In this document: positions 49,892-59,137 of the stretch, one piece after another
Layout of the letters: the number at the start of each line of letters is the position of its first letter
Numbering within the stretch: the stretch's first letter is position 1
DNA from: Embleya hyalina
GTDB taxonomy: Bacteria > Actinomycetota > Actinomycetes > Streptomycetales > Streptomycetaceae
Assembly (NCBI RefSeq): GCF_003967355.1
Contig: NZ_BIFH01000035.1
Coordinates: forward strand, 1 to 64,000
Length of the DNA stretch: 64,000 bases
Direction: 5' to 3'
Program-made: the position numbers and the translations under genes
The notes under the pieces: model-generated
Seen by the model: only the letters and a program-made list of their open reading frames with translations
Databases searched by the model: none
Told to the model about the DNA's origin: nothing

Positions 49892-50893
49892 GTGCCCTCC
49901 TTGTCGTTCCTCCCCGTTTCCCTGCGCGACGCCTGCGCGCGACGCCCCCGCCTGGTGCAGGCCGGGGTGGCGACGCTGCTGCTGTTCTGCCTGGTCGGGG
50001 GCTACCTGGTGCTCGGCAAGGACGACCGGCGGGCGCCGAGCGGGCCGGTCTCGTTGGCCACCGGAGTGCCGATGGGGGTGTATCACCGCTACGGCGAACT
50101 GCTGCGGCCCCGGCTGTCCGCGGACCTGGGCGTGCGGGTGAGCGTGGATGCCAGCGGAGGGTCGGTGGAGAACCTGCGTCGGGTGGTCGCGGGCGCGAAC
50201 ACGTTCGGCATATCCACCGCCGACGCGGTGGCCGATCTGGGGCCGGGCGACCGGGACCAGTTGCGCGCGGTGGCACGGCTGTACGACGACTACGTGCAAC
50301 TCGTGGTGCCGGTCGGCTCGCCGGTGCAGAAGATCACCGACCTGCGCGGGCGCCGCGTGGTGGTCGGGCTGCCCGGTTCGGGAGTGGAGTTGATCACCCG
50401 CCGGCTGCTCAGCGAGGTGGGCATGGGCGACATGGAGCAGGCCATCACGCCGGTGCGGGTCGGCATCGGCGAGGCCACCGAGCGGCTCAAGGACGGCACC
50501 GTCGACGCGTTCTTCTGGTCCGGCGGCCTGCCCACGGGCGCGGTCTCCGACCTGGCCGAGCACTGGCAGGTGCGGCTGGTGCAACTCGGCGACCTCGCGG
50601 GCAAGCTGCGCGATCGTTACGGGCCGGTGTACCGCGAGGCGGTGGTGCCGGCCGACGCCTATCCCGGCGGGACCGAGACGCCGACCATCGCCGTGCCGAA
50701 TCTGCTGGTCACCCGGGCGTCGCAGGATCCGGAGCTGATCAGGCGGGTGACCGAGACGGTGATGGAGAACCGCGAGGTGATCGGACGCGAGGTGCACGCC
50801 GCCCAGTTGGTGGACCCGAGGACGGCGATCTTCACCGATCCGCTGCCGCTGCACACGGGCGCGCTGCGGTGGTACCGATCGGTGAAACCCTGA
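49892..50893 (+). CDS. TAXI-family solute-binding protein, membrane anchored
   Basis: About 333 aa. One N-terminal membrane helix ([19 protein letters not shown]) is followed by a TRAP-type TAXI periplasmic-binding domain: [21 protein letters not shown] (TAXI opening), [67 protein letters not shown]. No TRAP membrane subunits are nearby, so it may be a sensor or orphan receptor. GTG at 49892 leaves more room for divergent promoters than the in-frame GTG at 49862; neither has a clear ribosome binding site. TAXI proteins bind small carboxylates such as glutamate in some cases, which fits the locus. Confidence 0.85.
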   Translation: MPSLSFLPVSLRDACARRPRLVQAGVATLLLFCLVGGYLVLGKDDRRAPSGPVSLATGVPMGVYHRYGELLRPRLSADLGVRVSVDASGGSVENLRRVVAGANTFGISTADAVADLGPGDRDQLRAVARLYDDYVQLVVPVGSPVQKITDLRGRRVVVGLPGSGVELITRRLLSEVGMGDMEQAITPVRVGIGEATERLKDGTVDAFFWSGGLPTGAVSDLAEHWQVRLVQLGDLAGKLRDRYGPVYREAVVPADAYPGGTETPTIAVPNLLVTRASQDPELIRRVTETVMENREVIGREVHAAQLVDPRTAIFTDPLPLHTGALRWYRSVKP

Positions 50894-51103
50894 TGGGACA
50901 GATCGTGATGCCCAGGGCGTCGCGCGAACGGCTTCGATGGCACATGCTGGGTCGTGTCATCGTGTTCGGGACCGACATCTACGCTCTGAGCCTGTGGGCC
51001 AGACCGTGCGCGGTCCCCGAACCGACGCCGTGAGCCGACCGGGGGGAAGGCCGCACAGCATGGTCAGGGAGGCCCGCTTGCTCGGGAGGAGGGTGCGACC
51101 GCG

Positions 51104-53023
51104 GTGTCCGAGGGGGAGATCGGCCGAATACTGAACGATCGTTACCGGCTGAGCCGCAGTCTCGGCCGAGGCGGTATGGGCGAGGTCTGGCTGGCCGTCG
51201 ACACCGCCCTCGGTCGCGAGGTCGCGATCAAGGAACTGCTGCTGCCCAAGTCGCTGGACGCGGGATCCCAGCGTTCCTGGCTGGAGCGCAGCAAGCGCGA
51301 GGCGATCGCGGCGGCCCGTATTCGCCACGAGAACGTGGTGACGGTGCACGACGTCTTCGAGGAAGACGGTTTGCCGTGGATCGTCATGGAATTGGTGATT
51401 TCGCGGTCGCTGGCCGACGTGATCCGCGCGGAGGGTCGACTCGACCACGCCGAGGCGGCCCGGATCGGCCTGGACGTGCTGCGGGCGTTGCGCGCCGCAC
51501 ACGCCAAGGGTGTGCTGCACCGCGACGTGAAGCCCGCCAACGTCCTGCTCGGCATGGACGGCCGGGTGGTGCTCACCGACTTCGGCATCGCCACCTTCGT
51601 CGACGCGCCCCAGGTGACCCAGTTCGGCGAACTGCTCGGCACGCCGGGCTATCTGGCGCCCGAGCGCGCGGAACAGTTCGCCCGGGCCCGGCCCAGCGTG
51701 CTCACCGACGACGCGAACGGGGACCACACGCTCGCCGACCGGCCGGACGTGCTCGATCCCGCCTCCGACCTGTGGTCGCTGGGCGCGACGCTGTACGAAA
51801 TGGTCGAGGGCCTGGCCCCGTTCAACCGGGCCTCGCCGGTGGAGGTCGTGGACGCGGTGGTCAACGCGCCGCCCGCGCCGCCCCGGCACGCCGGTCCGCT
51901 GGAGTCGGTGATCATGGGCCTGTTGCGCAAGGACCCGACCCGGCGCCTGGACGCCAAGGAGACCGACGCGCTGCTGACCCGGGTGGTGCAGGACTCGGTA
52001 CCGGTGACCTGGGGTGGTGATCCGCTGCCCCGCCGCGACGAGCGCGCCGAGCGGGACGAGGACGTCGACGCGACCTTCGCGGGCGAGCCGCCGGCCGACG
52101 AGCCGCCCGCGCGCCCGGCGCGCCGGTCCCGCTGGTGGCGGCGTACCCGGATCGCGCTGCCCGCCGCGCTGGCCTTCCTGCTGGTCGCGGTCGGGGTGTC
52201 GTGGCTGGCGGTGGAGAACAACCGGGCGGAGGGCGGCACGCACGAGGCCGACCCGCTCGCGAATCTGCGCAAGAACTCGCCGACGTACCGGGAGATGGTG
52301 GCCCGGGGCCGGGTGATCATCGGGGTCAAGCCGGACCAGCCGGGGTGGAGCGTGCGCACCGGCGATCAGGCGTATCAGGGCTTCGACGACGACGTGGCCC
52401 TGATGATCGCCGAGGACCTGGGGTTCAAGGACCGCGTCACGTTCATGGACGTGGAGACGCAGAACCGCGAGTACCGGATCACCAGCGGCCAGGTCGACCT
52501 GGTCGTGGCGAGCTACACGATCAACGCGGCCCGCGCGCAGAAGGTCTCCTTCGCCGGGCCGTACTACATCGCCGGGCAGGACTTCCTGGTCCGCACCGAC
52601 GATCCCGACGTCAACGGTCCCGAGGACCTCGCGCGCAGCTCCGTGTGCGTGGTGCGCGAGTCGACCTCGGCGCTGCGCATCCGGGGCGAGTTCCCGACCA
52701 TGCGGGTGGAGGAGCGCGGCAAGTACTCGGAGTGTGTGGACGAGTTGCTGGCCGGCAGGGTGCGCGGGGTGAGCACCGACGACGCGATCCTGTCCGGCTT
52801 CGTCGTGCAACACCCGGGGGCGCTGCGGATCCTGGGCCGGCCGTTCTCCGACGAGCCGTACGGAGTGGGACTGAGCAAGGGCGACATGGCGCTCGCCGAG
52901 GCCGTGTGCGGCGCGCTGAACCGGCACATCGCCAACGGCGACTGGCAGCGCGCGTACGACGCGCGGTTGCGCCCGCTGGGCCTGCCGCAGCCGCGCGCGC
53001 CGCAGTGCCGGGTGAACGAGTAG
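51104..53023 (+). CDS. receptor-like Ser/Thr protein kinase with extracytoplasmic amino-acid-binding (SBP) domain
   Basis: A 639-aa one-pass membrane kinase. Residues ~14-295 are a Hanks-type kinase: GRGGMGEVW (P-loop), AIKE (Lys43), HRDVKPAN (139-146), DFG (159-161) and APE, all intact. A Pro/acidic juxtamembrane, a Trp/Arg stop-transfer (RRSRWWRRTR) and a helix at ~349-370 follow. Residues ~400-639 are an SBP_bac_3 amino-acid-binding domain. Its sequence parallels GluB (56356-57306) in several places: VSFAGPYYIAGQ, VSTDDAIL, YGVGL, GDW--AYDA. PASTA repeats are absent. It presumably senses an extracellular amino acid, most simply glutamate, and signals by phosphorylation. It converges with gluK. 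Confidence 0.92.
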   Translation: MSEGEIGRILNDRYRLSRSLGRGGMGEVWLAVDTALGREVAIKELLLPKSLDAGSQRSWLERSKREAIAAARIRHENVVTVHDVFEEDGLPWIVMELVISRSLADVIRAEGRLDHAEAARIGLDVLRALRAAHAKGVLHRDVKPANVLLGMDGRVVLTDFGIATFVDAPQVTQFGELLGTPGYLAPERAEQFARARPSVLTDDANGDHTLADRPDVLDPASDLWSLGATLYEMVEGLAPFNRASPVEVVDAVVNAPPAPPRHAGPLESVIMGLLRKDPTRRLDAKETDALLTRVVQDSVPVTWGGDPLPRRDERAERDEDVDATFAGEPPADEPPARPARRSRWWRRTRIALPAALAFLLVAVGVSWLAVENNRAEGGTHEADPLANLRKNSPTYREMVARGRVIIGVKPDQPGWSVRTGDQAYQGFDDDVALMIAEDLGFKDRVTFMDVETQNREYRITSGQVDLVVASYTINAARAQKVSFAGPYYIAGQDFLVRTDDPDVNGPEDLARSSVCVVRESTSALRIRGEFPTMRVEERGKYSECVDELLAGRVRGVSTDDAILSGFVVQHPGALRILGRPFSDEPYGVGLSKGDMALAEAVCGALNRHIANGDWQRAYDARLRPLGLPQPRAPQCRVNE

Positions 53024-53038
53024 GCCGCCGACCGGAAC

Positions 53039-53071
53039 GGGCCCGCGTCCGCCTTCGCGGCGGCCGGGCCC
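53039..53071. terminator. hairpin between kinase gene and gluK
   Basis: GGGCCC arms flank an inner stem CCGCC/GGCGG with a TTCGC loop. It lies between convergent stops. Confidence 0.6.
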
Positions 53072-53116
53072 GCACGGCCTCGGCGCCGGGTGGATCCCGT
53101 GTCGCGCGGCGCCGGT

Positions 53117-54532
53117 TCAGTCGGCCCTGGGGACCGTCAGCGTGACGGTGAGGCCGCCGCCCTCGCGCGCGGCGAAGTCGATCGTGCCGCCGCTCGCGGC
53201 GAGCAGGGTGCGCGCGATGGACAGGCCCAGACCGGAGCCGTCCACGTTCTGGTGCCGGGGGCTGCGCCAGAAGCGGTCGCCCACCCGGCGCATCTCCTCG
53301 AAGGTGAGCCCGGGGCCGCGGTCGCTGACCCGGATCTCCACCTCGCCGCCCACCGCCGCGCACGCGACCGTGATCGTGCTGTCCTCCGGGGCGAACTTGA
53401 GCGCGTTGTCCAGGATCGCGTCCAGCGCGCTGCCGAGCGTGACCGGGTCCACGTTGCCCGTCAGCGCCGCCGGGCCCTCCTGCTCGAACCGCCGGGCGCG
53501 CGAGCGGGCCAGGGTCTGCCACGCGTCCACCCGCTCGTGCACCAGCGCCGCCACGTCCACGGCCCGGGCCGACGGGCGCGCGTTCTCGGCCAGTGCCAAT
53601 TCGAGGAGTTCGTCCAACACACGGGTGAGCCGACGGCCCTCGTCCCGCACCCCCTCCAGCGTCTCGCCGTGTCCCGGCGGCAACGACAGGCCCAGTTCCT
53701 CGATCCGCAGGAGCAGCGCGGACAGCGGGTTGCGCAACTGGTGCGAGGCGTCGGCGGCGAACGCCCGCTGCTGGTCCACCACGGTCTCCACGTGGTCCGC
53801 CATCTCGTTGAACGACCGTGCCAGGCGCCGCAGTTCCGGCGGCCCCTGGGCGCCGGCCACACGCGCCCCGAGCCGGCCGGTGGCGATCTCGTGGGTCACC
53901 GAGTCGAGCACCCGCACCGGGCGCAGCACCCAGCCGGTCAGCCGGGTCGCGAGCAGCAACGCGGCCAGTACCGCGACCACTTCGCCGGCGAACAGAATCA
54001 GCCACACCCGCTGGATCTTCGCGCGCATCCGACCGGTCGGCGAGTCGGTGAGCACCACCGCCACCACGTCGCCCCGGTGGATCACCGGCACCGCCACCAC
54101 GATGCGATCGCGCTGCCAGGGCCACACCTGTCCTGGGTCGTCGCTGCGTCGTCCGGCCAGCGCCTCGGTGAACGCGGGCGAGCGCGGATCGACCCGAAAT
54201 CCCTGATGGGACACGGCGATCGGCTGGCCGCGCCGGTCGAAGGCGCCGACCCGGATGCCGTAGACGGCCTCGTAGCGCTCCAGCTCGGAGCGGAGCATGT
54301 CGAGGTCGACGGCGTCCGGTCCGGGCGGCACGTCGCCGTCGGTCTGCGCGCGCAGCGTGTCCGAGACCACGGTCAGCTGGGTGTCCGAAACGAAGCGGGT
54401 GAGGTCGTCCACGCGATCCCGGATCAGCTCCTGCTGATGCGCGGCGGCGCGGGAGATGGCCAACGGGATGCCGAGGGCGATCAGCACCGCGGTCATCAGG
54501 GCGAGGAGCAATGCGAGCAGGCGGGTGCGCAC
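53117..54532 (-). CDS. gluK: sensor histidine kinase, GluK-like
   Basis: A 471-aa two-component sensor. TM1 is at ~4-27, an extracytoplasmic domain spans ~28-172, TM2 is at ~176-198, and a HAMP linker follows. The phospho-acceptor His264 is in AADASHQLRNPL. The ATPase domain has DNALKFAP (N box), VSDRGPGL (G1) and GSGLGLSIARTLL (G2). It lies 36 bp downstream of the response-regulator gene, which is divergent from gluABCD. This matches the GluR-GluK system of S. coelicolor, reported to control glutamate uptake. The symbol is assigned by synteny rather than by sequence detail I can verify. GTG start. Confidence 0.9.
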   Translation of the reverse strand: MRTRLLALLLALMTAVLIALGIPLAISRAAAHQQELIRDRVDDLTRFVSDTQLTVVSDTLRAQTDGDVPPGPDAVDLDMLRSELERYEAVYGIRVGAFDRRGQPIAVSHQGFRVDPRSPAFTEALAGRRSDDPGQVWPWQRDRIVVAVPVIHRGDVVAVVLTDSPTGRMRAKIQRVWLILFAGEVVAVLAALLLATRLTGWVLRPVRVLDSVTHEIATGRLGARVAGAQGPPELRRLARSFNEMADHVETVVDQQRAFAADASHQLRNPLSALLLRIEELGLSLPPGHGETLEGVRDEGRRLTRVLDELLELALAENARPSARAVDVAALVHERVDAWQTLARSRARRFEQEGPAALTGNVDPVTLGSALDAILDNALKFAPEDSTITVACAAVGGEVEIRVSDRGPGLTFEEMRRVGDRFWRSPRHQNVDGSGLGLSIARTLLAASGGTIDFAAREGGGLTVTLTVPRAD

Positions 54533-54568
54533 GGGAACCGGTGACGATCCTTCGGGAAGCCGGTGGGA

Positions 54569-55246
54569 TCAGGCTTCGGGGACGACACGGTAGCCCACGC
54601 CGCGCACCGTCTCGACGATCGCCGGGTTCCCGAGCTTGGAGCGCAGCGACGCGACGTGCACCTCCAGGGTGCGATTGTTGCCCGCCCAGCTGGTGTGCCA
54701 GACCTCGCTGATGATCTGTTCGCGGCGGAAGACCACGCCGGGACGCTGGGCGAGGAGGGCGAGCAGGTCGAACTCCTTGCGGGTGAGCACCACGTCGACG
54801 CCGCCGACGGTGACCCGCCGGGTGGCGGGGTCCAGCTCGATGCCGCCGGGCCCCTTGGCGGGCGGCGGGGTCTCCGCGGCGGGCGCGTCGCTGCGCGTGC
54901 GCCTGCTCACCGCGTGTATTCGGGCCAGCAGTTCGCCGATGTCGTAGGGCTTGGTGACGTAGTCGTCGGCGCCCAGGTTCAGTCCGTGTATCCGGGATCG
55001 GATGTCCGCCCGCGCGGTCACCATGATCACCGGGACGTCGCACAGCCTGCGGATCCGGCTGCACACCTCGAAGCCGTCGTGGTCGGGCAGCGACAGGTCC
55101 AGGAGCACCACGTCGGGCACGTCGTCGAGCGCGGCGAGGGCCTCCTCGCCGGTGGTCGCGTGCCGCACGGTGAATCCGTGTCGGCCCAGCACCGCGCGTA
55201 GCGGCGCGGCGACTCGCAGGTCGTCCTCAACGAGCAGGAGGCGCAC
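54569..55246 (-). CDS. gluR: OmpR/PhoB-type response regulator, GluR-like
   Basis: A 225-aa regulator. The receiver domain has VEDD, Asp50 (VLLDLSLPD) as phosphorylation site and Lys99 (DDYVTKPYD). The winged-helix output domain follows (VLTRKEFDLLALLAQRPGVVFRREQI, NRTLEVHVASLRSKLG, VRGVGYRVV). The GTG at 55246 has GAGGAAC six bases upstream; a GTG four codons earlier is in frame. It is transcribed divergently from gluA over a 186-bp gap with direct repeats that could bind it. Assignment as GluR rests on the gluA-D neighbourhood. Confidence 0.92.
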   Translation of the reverse strand: MRLLLVEDDLRVAAPLRAVLGRHGFTVRHATTGEEALAALDDVPDVVLLDLSLPDHDGFEVCSRIRRLCDVPVIMVTARADIRSRIHGLNLGADDYVTKPYDIGELLARIHAVSRRTRSDAPAAETPPPAKGPGGIELDPATRRVTVGGVDVVLTRKEFDLLALLAQRPGVVFRREQIISEVWHTSWAGNNRTLEVHVASLRSKLGNPAIVETVRGVGYRVVPEA

Positions 55247-55279
55247 GTGGTTCCTCACATCTGACGGTCCGTTACCGAC

Positions 55280-55303
55280 TCTTGACCTCAAGACAAGCTC
55301 AAG
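55280..55303. promoter_or_regulatory. candidate GluR-binding repeats between gluR and gluA
   Basis: The palindrome TCTTGACCTCAAGA (55280-55293) overlaps two direct CTCAAG copies at 55287-55292 and 55298-55303, an 11-bp period as favoured by OmpR-family dimers. The TTGACC within it could also be a -35 hexamer for gluA transcription. Confidence 0.5.
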
Positions 55304-55432
55304 TGCACTGACTGGAGGGGTGCTGCCTGCCTTAGTGTCACGCACCACCCGGCCTCGCCGGGAGCCCTCGAACCCACCTGCCACCCGGTCGCGCAAAAAG
55401 ATACGGGACGACTCTGGACGGAGCCCGCCATC

Positions 55433-56251
55433 GTGACGACGGATGCCTCTGACACCACACCGAAGCCGCCGGTGCTCACCAAGAGCGAAGTCGGCAAGGA
55501 CGCCGTCCACCCCGGCGCACCCCTTGTCGTCTTGGAGAACGTCAACAAGCACTTCGGCGCCCTGCACGTGTTGCAGGACATCGACCTGACCATCCACAAG
55601 GGCGAGGTCGTCGTCGTCATCGGTCCGTCCGGATCGGGCAAGTCGACCCTGTGCCGCACGATCAACCGCCTCGAGGCGATCGACGGCGGCCGGATCACCA
55701 TCGACGGTGCCCTGCTGCCGCAGGAGGGCCGCGAGCTGGCCCGGCTGCGCTCCGACGTGGGCATGGTGTTCCAGTCGTTCAACCTGTTCGCGCACAAGAC
55801 CGTGCTGCAGAACGTCACGCTCGGCCCGCTCAAGGTCCGCCGCGAGAAGGCCGACGTGGTCACCCGGCGCGCGCACGAGCTGCTCGACCGGGTCGGCGTG
55901 GGCAGCCAGGCGGACAAGTACCCCGCCCAGCTCTCCGGTGGCCAGCAGCAGCGCGTCGCGATCGCCCGCGCGCTGGCCATGGAGCCCAAGGTGATGCTCT
56001 TCGACGAGCCCACCTCGGCGCTCGACCCGGAGATGATCAACGAGGTACTGGAGGTCATGCGCGACCTGGCCCGCGAGGGCATGACGATGGTCGTGGTGAC
56101 CCACGAGATGGGCTTCGCGCGCTCCGCCGCGAACCGGGTGATCTTCATGGCCGACGGCCGCATCGTCGAGGAGAACACGCCCGAGGAGTTCTTCAGCAAC
56201 CCGCGCAGCGACCGGGCCCGGGACTTCCTCTCCAAGATCCTGCACCACTGA
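55433..56251 (+). CDS. gluA: glutamate ABC transporter ATP-binding protein GluA
   Basis: A 272-aa ATPase energising glutamate/polar amino-acid import. Walker A is GPSGSGKST, the Q-loop is MVFQSFNLF, the signature is LSGGQQQR, Walker B is [15 protein letters not shown] and the H-loop is [10 protein letters not shown] ~25-residue N-terminal extension precedes the usual [12 protein letters not shown] start. GTG at 55433. It is the first gene of gluABCD, each gene separated by a leader or overlapping. Confidence 0.95.
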   Translation: MTTDASDTTPKPPVLTKSEVGKDAVHPGAPLVVLENVNKHFGALHVLQDIDLTIHKGEVVVVIGPSGSGKSTLCRTINRLEAIDGGRITIDGALLPQEGRELARLRSDVGMVFQSFNLFAHKTVLQNVTLGPLKVRREKADVVTRRAHELLDRVGVGSQADKYPAQLSGGQQQRVAIARALAMEPKVMLFDEPTSALDPEMINEVLEVMRDLAREGMTMVVVTHEMGFARSAANRVIFMADGRIVEENTPEEFFSNPRSDRARDFLSKILHH

Positions 56252-56256
56252 GCGCC

Positions 56257-56281
56257 GTCGGGCGCCCCCAGCCCGCCCGAC
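56257..56281 (+). terminator. intercistronic hairpin between gluA and gluB
   Basis: GTCGGGCG pairs with CGCCCGAC over a 9-nt loop, immediately after the gluA stop. It may be an attenuator or 3'-end stabiliser within the operon rather than a full stop. Confidence 0.5.
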
Positions 56282-56355
56282 GCCGCGACTCCCGCTCCGC
56301 AGCCCGTGATTCGGCTGCCGCCAGGCCTGTTCCCCTTTTTCGAAGGACGTTGATC

Positions 56356-57306
56356 ATGAAGATGCGCTCATCCGTGGCCGTCGCCGGCATCGCCGTGCTC
56401 GCCCTGTTCGGCACCGCGTGTGGCAAGGACGGTTCGCCCGAGGCCAAGACCCCGGCCGGCTCGACCGGCGGTTCGCAAGGTGCCCCCGGCGCGCCCGGCG
56501 GCGCCGCGCCCGAACTGCCCACCTACACGCCCAAGACGGGTGTGGCGCTCACCGGCTCGAAGACGTTCGACGCGGCCAAGTCGCGCGGCAAGCTGGTCGT
56601 CGGCGCCAAGGAGGACCAGCCCTTCCTCGGCTCCAAGGACCCGGCCACCGGCAAGGTCTCCGGTTTCGACATCGAGATCGCCAAGATGATCGCGGCCGAC
56701 CTCGGCTTCGGCCCGGACAAGATCGAGTTCAAGGCGATCGCCTCGACCAACCGTGAGAACGCCCTGGTCAACGGCGACATCGACTACTACGTCGGCACCT
56801 ACAGCATCACCGACAAGCGCAAGCAGCAGGTGTCCTTCGCGGGTCCGTACTACATCGCCGGCCAGTCCCTCCTGGTCCGCAAGAACGAGACCGCGATCAC
56901 CGGCAAGGACACCATCAAGGGCAAGACGGTCTGCTCGGCGAAGGGCTCGACCCCGCTGCAGAACCTGCAGACCAACTTCCCCGACACCACCACCCGGGTC
57001 TTCGACACCTACTCGCTGTGTGTCGAGAGCCTGCTCTCCAACCAGGTCGACGCGGTCTCCACCGACGACGCGATCCTCAAGGGCTACGCGGCCAAGGACC
57101 CGAAGGCGCTCAAGGTGGTCGGCGAGCCGTTCACCGTCGAGAACTACGGCGTCGGCCTGAACAAGGACGACTCGGTCTTCCGCAACGCGGTCAGCGACGC
57201 CCTCGACGCGCACGAGAAGAGCGGCGACTGGAAGAAGGCGTACGACGCCACCCTGGGCCTGTCCGGCTCGGCGGCCCCGGCCATCCCGGCGCTCGTCCGC
57301 TACTGA
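56356..57306 (+). CDS. gluB: glutamate-binding lipoprotein GluB
   Basis: The 316-aa substrate-binding protein of the importer. The signal peptide ends in lipobox GTAC (Cys22), with a Gly/Ala/Pro spacer after it. SBP_bac_3 domain from ~residue 75: RGKLVVGAKEDQPFLG, VSGFDIEIAKMIAADLGFG, the ASTNRENALVNGDIDYYVGTYSI region, VSFAGPYYIAGQSLLVR, VSTDDAILKGY and a C-terminal GDWKKAYDATL. It is the closest match in the window to the outer domain of the kinase at 51104-53023. ATG at 56356 has GAAGGA upstream. Confidence 0.95.
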   Translation: MKMRSSVAVAGIAVLALFGTACGKDGSPEAKTPAGSTGGSQGAPGAPGGAAPELPTYTPKTGVALTGSKTFDAAKSRGKLVVGAKEDQPFLGSKDPATGKVSGFDIEIAKMIAADLGFGPDKIEFKAIASTNRENALVNGDIDYYVGTYSITDKRKQQVSFAGPYYIAGQSLLVRKNETAITGKDTIKGKTVCSAKGSTPLQNLQTNFPDTTTRVFDTYSLCVESLLSNQVDAVSTDDAILKGYAAKDPKALKVVGEPFTVENYGVGLNKDDSVFRNAVSDALDAHEKSGDWKKAYDATLGLSGSAAPAIPALVRY

Positions 57307-57321
57307 TCGTCCGCAGTCACG

Positions 57322-57362
57322 CGCGCCGGCCGGTCCCGGCTCCCCCTCGACCGGCCGGCGCG
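57322..57362 (+). terminator. strong intercistronic hairpin between gluB and gluC
   Basis: A 14-bp perfect stem (CGCGCCGGCCGGTC and complement) with a 13-nt loop lies in the 149-bp gluB-gluC gap. Such hairpins after binding-protein genes typically cause partial termination or protect the upstream mRNA, keeping GluB in excess over the membrane subunits. Confidence 0.7.
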
Positions 57363-57455
57363 TGCCCCCTCCCGTCCCCGTCGCACCAGACCGTGGGTAC
57401 GGGCCGTCACGCCAACCCCTGAACCCACGATCACGGAGAGGAGGGCTCGATCACG

Positions 57456-58103
57456 ATGCTCGAAGTGATCCAGGACAACTGGGACCTCTTGCGGCACGGC
57501 TTCGTCGGGACGCTCAAGCTGACCGTCGTCTGTGGGATCGTGTCGCTTCTGCTCGGCACGCTGATAGCCGCGTGTCGGGTCTCGCCGGTGCCGCCGCTGC
57601 GCTGGTTCGGCACCGCCTACGTCAACCTTTTCCGCAACACCCCCCTGACGCTGATCTTCTTCGCCGTCGCGCTCGGTTTCCCGAAGCTGCGGTTCAACCT
57701 CTCCTACTTCGAGTTCGCGGTCATCGCGCTGAGCACCTACACCGCCGCGTTCATCTGCGAGGCGATCCGCTCGGGCATCAATACCGTGCCGATCGGCCAG
57801 GCCGAGGCGGCCCGCAGCCTCGGAATGTCCTTCACCCAGTCGCTGAGCCAGATCGTGCTGCCCCAGGCCGGTCGGGCGGCGGTCCCGCCGATCGGCAGCC
57901 TGCTGATCGCGATGGTCCGCAACTCGGCCATCGCCAGCGCCTTCAACGTCACCGAACTCATGGGCACCAGCGCGGAGATGGTCGAGAACGGCTACAAGTC
58001 GCTGTGGGTCCTGCTGTGGATCGCGGTCGGCTACCTGATCATCACCCTGTCCATGAGCGCCGCGCTGGCCGCGCTCGAAAAGAAGCTGGCGGTGGTCCGA
58101 TGA
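57456..58103 (+). CDS. gluC: glutamate ABC transporter permease GluC
   Basis: A 215-aa HisM-type inner-membrane permease with five predicted helices. LFRNTPLTLIFF opens the family core. The ATPase-coupling EAA loop is EAARSLGMSFTQSLSQIVLPQA. The ATG at 57456 follows GGAGAGGAGGG. Its stop overlaps the gluD start as ATGA. Confidence 0.95.
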   Translation: MLEVIQDNWDLLRHGFVGTLKLTVVCGIVSLLLGTLIAACRVSPVPPLRWFGTAYVNLFRNTPLTLIFFAVALGFPKLRFNLSYFEFAVIALSTYTAAFICEAIRSGINTVPIGQAEAARSLGMSFTQSLSQIVLPQAGRAAVPPIGSLLIAMVRNSAIASAFNVTELMGTSAEMVENGYKSLWVLLWIAVGYLIITLSMSAALAALEKKLAVVR

Positions 58104-58987
58104 GCCGCGAAGCGAGCGTGCTGTTCGACGTCCCCGGTCCCAAGGCGCGTCGCCGCAACCTGATCATCGGCGTCGTCGGCAGCCTGGGCCTGGCCGCGTT
58201 CCTGGTCTTCGTGATCGTGCGGTTCAACGACACCGGCCAGTTCGAGTCGGCGAAGTGGGACCCGTTCCAGTACAGCGGTGTCCAGCAGTTCATCTTCGAC
58301 GGCCTCAAGGCCACGCTGAAGGCGTTCGCGCTGGCCGCGGTGTTCTCCATCCTGCTCGGCGCCTTCCTGGCCGCCGGTCGGCTCTCCGATCACCGGATCG
58401 TGCGCTGGGCCTCGACCACGTTCGTGACCTTCTTCCGCGCCATGCCGCTGCTGGTGCTGATCTTCATGCTCTACCTCGTCCCGGGCAGCCAGGGCTGGTG
58501 GAAGTGGGATCCGATGTGGCCGCTGGTGGTCGGTCTGACCATCTACAACGGCACCGTGCAGGCGGAGAACATCCGCGCCGGCATCCTCGCCGTGCCCAAG
58601 GGGCAGAGCGAGGCGGCCTACGCGCTGGGCATGCGCAAGACCCAGGTGATGACGATGATCCTGGTCCCCCAGGGCATCCGCACCATGCTTCCGACGATCA
58701 TCAGCCAGATCGTGGTGACCCTCAAGGACACCTCGCTCGGCTTCCTGATCACCTACCCGGAACTGCTCGCGGCGGCCAAGCTGATCGGCGGCTACCAGGA
58801 CTACAACATGCCGTTCATCCCGGTCACCATCATCGTCGGCACCATCTACGTGGCGATGTGCATGATCCTGTCGGCGTTCGCGACCTGGCTGGAGCGCAGG
58901 CTGCGCACCTCCCGCAAGGGCAAGCCGCCGGCCGTCGTGCCGCCCACGCAGGCCGAGTTGTCCCGCGACAACGTGGCCATCGTCTGA
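58100..58987 (+). CDS. gluD: glutamate ABC transporter permease GluD
   Basis: The 295-aa second permease of the importer. The N-terminal helix (~20-43) is followed by the core with FFRAMPLLVLIFMLYLV and EAAYALGMRKTQVMTMILVPQG (EAA loop), FLITYPELLAA, and a final helix ending in a basic tail. ATGA overlap with gluC indicates coupled translation. A strong hairpin follows the stop, closing the operon. Confidence 0.95.
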   Translation: MSREASVLFDVPGPKARRRNLIIGVVGSLGLAAFLVFVIVRFNDTGQFESAKWDPFQYSGVQQFIFDGLKATLKAFALAAVFSILLGAFLAAGRLSDHRIVRWASTTFVTFFRAMPLLVLIFMLYLVPGSQGWWKWDPMWPLVVGLTIYNGTVQAENIRAGILAVPKGQSEAAYALGMRKTQVMTMILVPQGIRTMLPTIISQIVVTLKDTSLGFLITYPELLAAAKLIGGYQDYNMPFIPVTIIVGTIYVAMCMILSAFATWLERRLRTSRKGKPPAVVPPTQAELSRDNVAIV

Positions 58988-59025
58988 CCCGGTCGAACGC
59001 GCCGTCCCACCCCCGCACCACCGAC

Positions 59026-59061
59026 CGACGCCCCGCGGTGAACGCCACCCGCGGGGCGTCG
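59026..59061 (+). terminator. terminator of the gluABCD operon
   Basis: A 13-bp perfect stem CGACGCCCCGCGG and complement, with a 10-nt loop, is followed by CTTTGTC. Confidence 0.8.
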
Positions 59062-59137
59062 CTTTGTCGTCGTAGGGCCCCGGTGCCGGATGATGGGCGA
59101 CGAGTACGACACGTCTTGCAACACTTGGGGGGCCACG

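Noticed and set aside
50893-51033. 46-codon frame overlapping the TAXI gene stop as TGATG
   Set aside because: The overlap suggests coupling, but the predicted peptide has no recognisable motif and codon bias is weak. I could not support it as a gene.
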